From positions 62,001 to 126,000 of the forward strand of contig NZ_BTPM01000001.1 in assembly GCF_036245475.1 (NCBI RefSeq): 64,000 nt of DNA, written 5' to 3'. Numbering within the stretch: the stretch's first letter is position 1; the number at the start of each line of letters is the position of its first letter. The position numbers were made by a program, and so were the translations under genes. The notes under the pieces are model-generated. The model worked only from the letters and a program-made list of their open reading frames with translations. It was not told where the DNA came from and made no database searches. Shown here piece by piece: positions 63,605-64,000 of the stretch. The stretch comes from Vibrio sp. 10N (lineage in GTDB: Bacteria > Pseudomonadota > Gammaproteobacteria > Enterobacterales > Vibrionaceae).

Positions 63605-64000
63605 CTATTCTTCTACCTGCCTAACAATCGCTTCAATCTCTTCATCGACAAACTCGGTCTTCGCCGACTGATACATGTTGTCGATGCTGGCATCAAGCAG
63701 CGCTTGCTGTTTGTCGCGTTCGGCTTGTTCTTGTTCGAGTTGGCTTTGGGCTTCGATTTGTTGATCGGCCAGTTGTTCGGCTTTGGCGCGCTCGCGCTGC
63801 TTTTTGCGTATTTCTGCTTTTGGGTCTTCAAAACCTTTGAAGTGCACGGGAATGGGTACATCAGACACATAGCCAAAGTAGTACTTAGCACCGAGCATTT
63901 TATATTGCGACAAGGTATTTTGACTGGTGACGCGCCCAGCGACTAAGGTCGCTTTGCGACGTTTGATGTAGCGGATAACTGGTAGTAGCGCTCGCTTCTC
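63605..64000 (-). CDS. Partial gene, EAL-like C-terminal segment plus coiled coil
   Basis: The frame is open to the right edge of the window, so the N-terminus is missing and 132 residues are seen. The first part (LLPVIRYIKRRKATLVAGRV, then TLSQYKMLGAKYYFGYVSDVPIPV) resembles the last helix-strand pair of an EAL phosphodiesterase domain (consensus L-V-A-E-G-V ... L-G-x-x-x-x-Q-G-Y). A charged coiled coil (KAEIRKKQRERAKAEQLADQ) follows, then an acidic tail. If it is an EAL protein, it could adjust c-di-GMP near the lateral flagellin gene. Evidence is limited to the tail. Confidence 0.5.
   Translation of the reverse strand, partial: EKRALLPVIRYIKRRKATLVAGRVTSQNTLSQYKMLGAKYYFGYVSDVPIPVHFKGFEDPKAEIRKKQRERAKAEQLADQQIEAQSQLEQEQAERDKQQALLDASIDNMYQSAKTEFVDEEIEAIVRQVEE

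Overview
The window looks like a chromosome of a marine Vibrio or close relative. The housekeeping genes (gor, rlmJ, prlC, asnC, rsmJ, uspA, ftnA, uspB) have the Vibrionaceae/gammaproteobacterial form, and there is a complete set of lateral-flagellum genes of the Vibrio parahaemolyticus laf type. Base composition is moderate in the core and clearly AT-richer from about 1 to 7.7 kb. Everything here was read from sequence alone; no database search was run.

Region 1 (about 1-13.4 kb) is a mobile island ending just downstream of gor. Its conserved end is a four-gene, overlapping, leftward operon: a complete tyrosine recombinase, a larger partly degenerate recombinase relative, a third long recombinase-like protein with a Cys-rich tail, and a small coiled-coil protein. 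This matches the layout of Gamma-Mobile-Trio (GMT) islands. A near-consensus LexA box lies 18 bases upstream of the operon start, which suggests SOS control. The cargo includes a translationally coupled DUF4297 (Cap4-type) nuclease and SMC-like ATPase, most likely a phage-defence pair; an antitoxin-like MbcA/ParS-domain gene with an unusual small partner; a ParB/DGQHR-like protein of unknown role; a separate short tyrosine recombinase; and two small unknown genes. The left end of the island is not identifiable here.

Region 2 (13.4-30 kb) is core genome: gor, rlmJ, prlC, an ISL3-family insertion sequence sitting exactly in the T-tract of the prlC terminator with an 8-bp duplication, a Ca2+-type P-type ATPase, asnC/rsmJ divergent, an unknown basic coiled-coil protein, an EamA permease, uspA, ftnA, uspB, a BaiN-type flavoprotein and an aldo/keto reductase.

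Region 3 (30.1-41.1 kb) is a leftward metabolic operon joining a complete lactose/cellobiose-class PTS (IIC at the promoter end, IIB and IIA at the distal end) to homologues of the uncharacterised E. coli yhf cluster (yhfZ, yhfY, php/yhfV, yhfU, yhfT, yhfX, yhfW) plus a TIM-barrel-like protein. No yhfS-like gene is present. An NRAMP-family relative lacking the metal-binding DPGN motif lies upstream. This is the best candidate for an undescribed pathway: the sugar-like substrate and the product are unknown.

Region 4 (42.3-64 kb) is the lateral flagellum locus: a lytic transglycosylase, flgN, flgM and flgA leftward; flgBCDEFGHIJKL and an unknown secreted-coiled-coil-like gene rightward; then, convergent across a 188-bp tandem repeat, lafA and lafB-lafU (flagellin, cap, chaperones, hook-length control, FliL, sigma-28, H+-type stator). 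Good sigma-54 promoters precede flgB and lafB. FlgJ lacks its muramidase domain, and the adjacent transglycosylase probably supplies that activity. The export gate, MS/C ring and LafK genes are not in the window. A partial EAL-like gene runs off the right edge.
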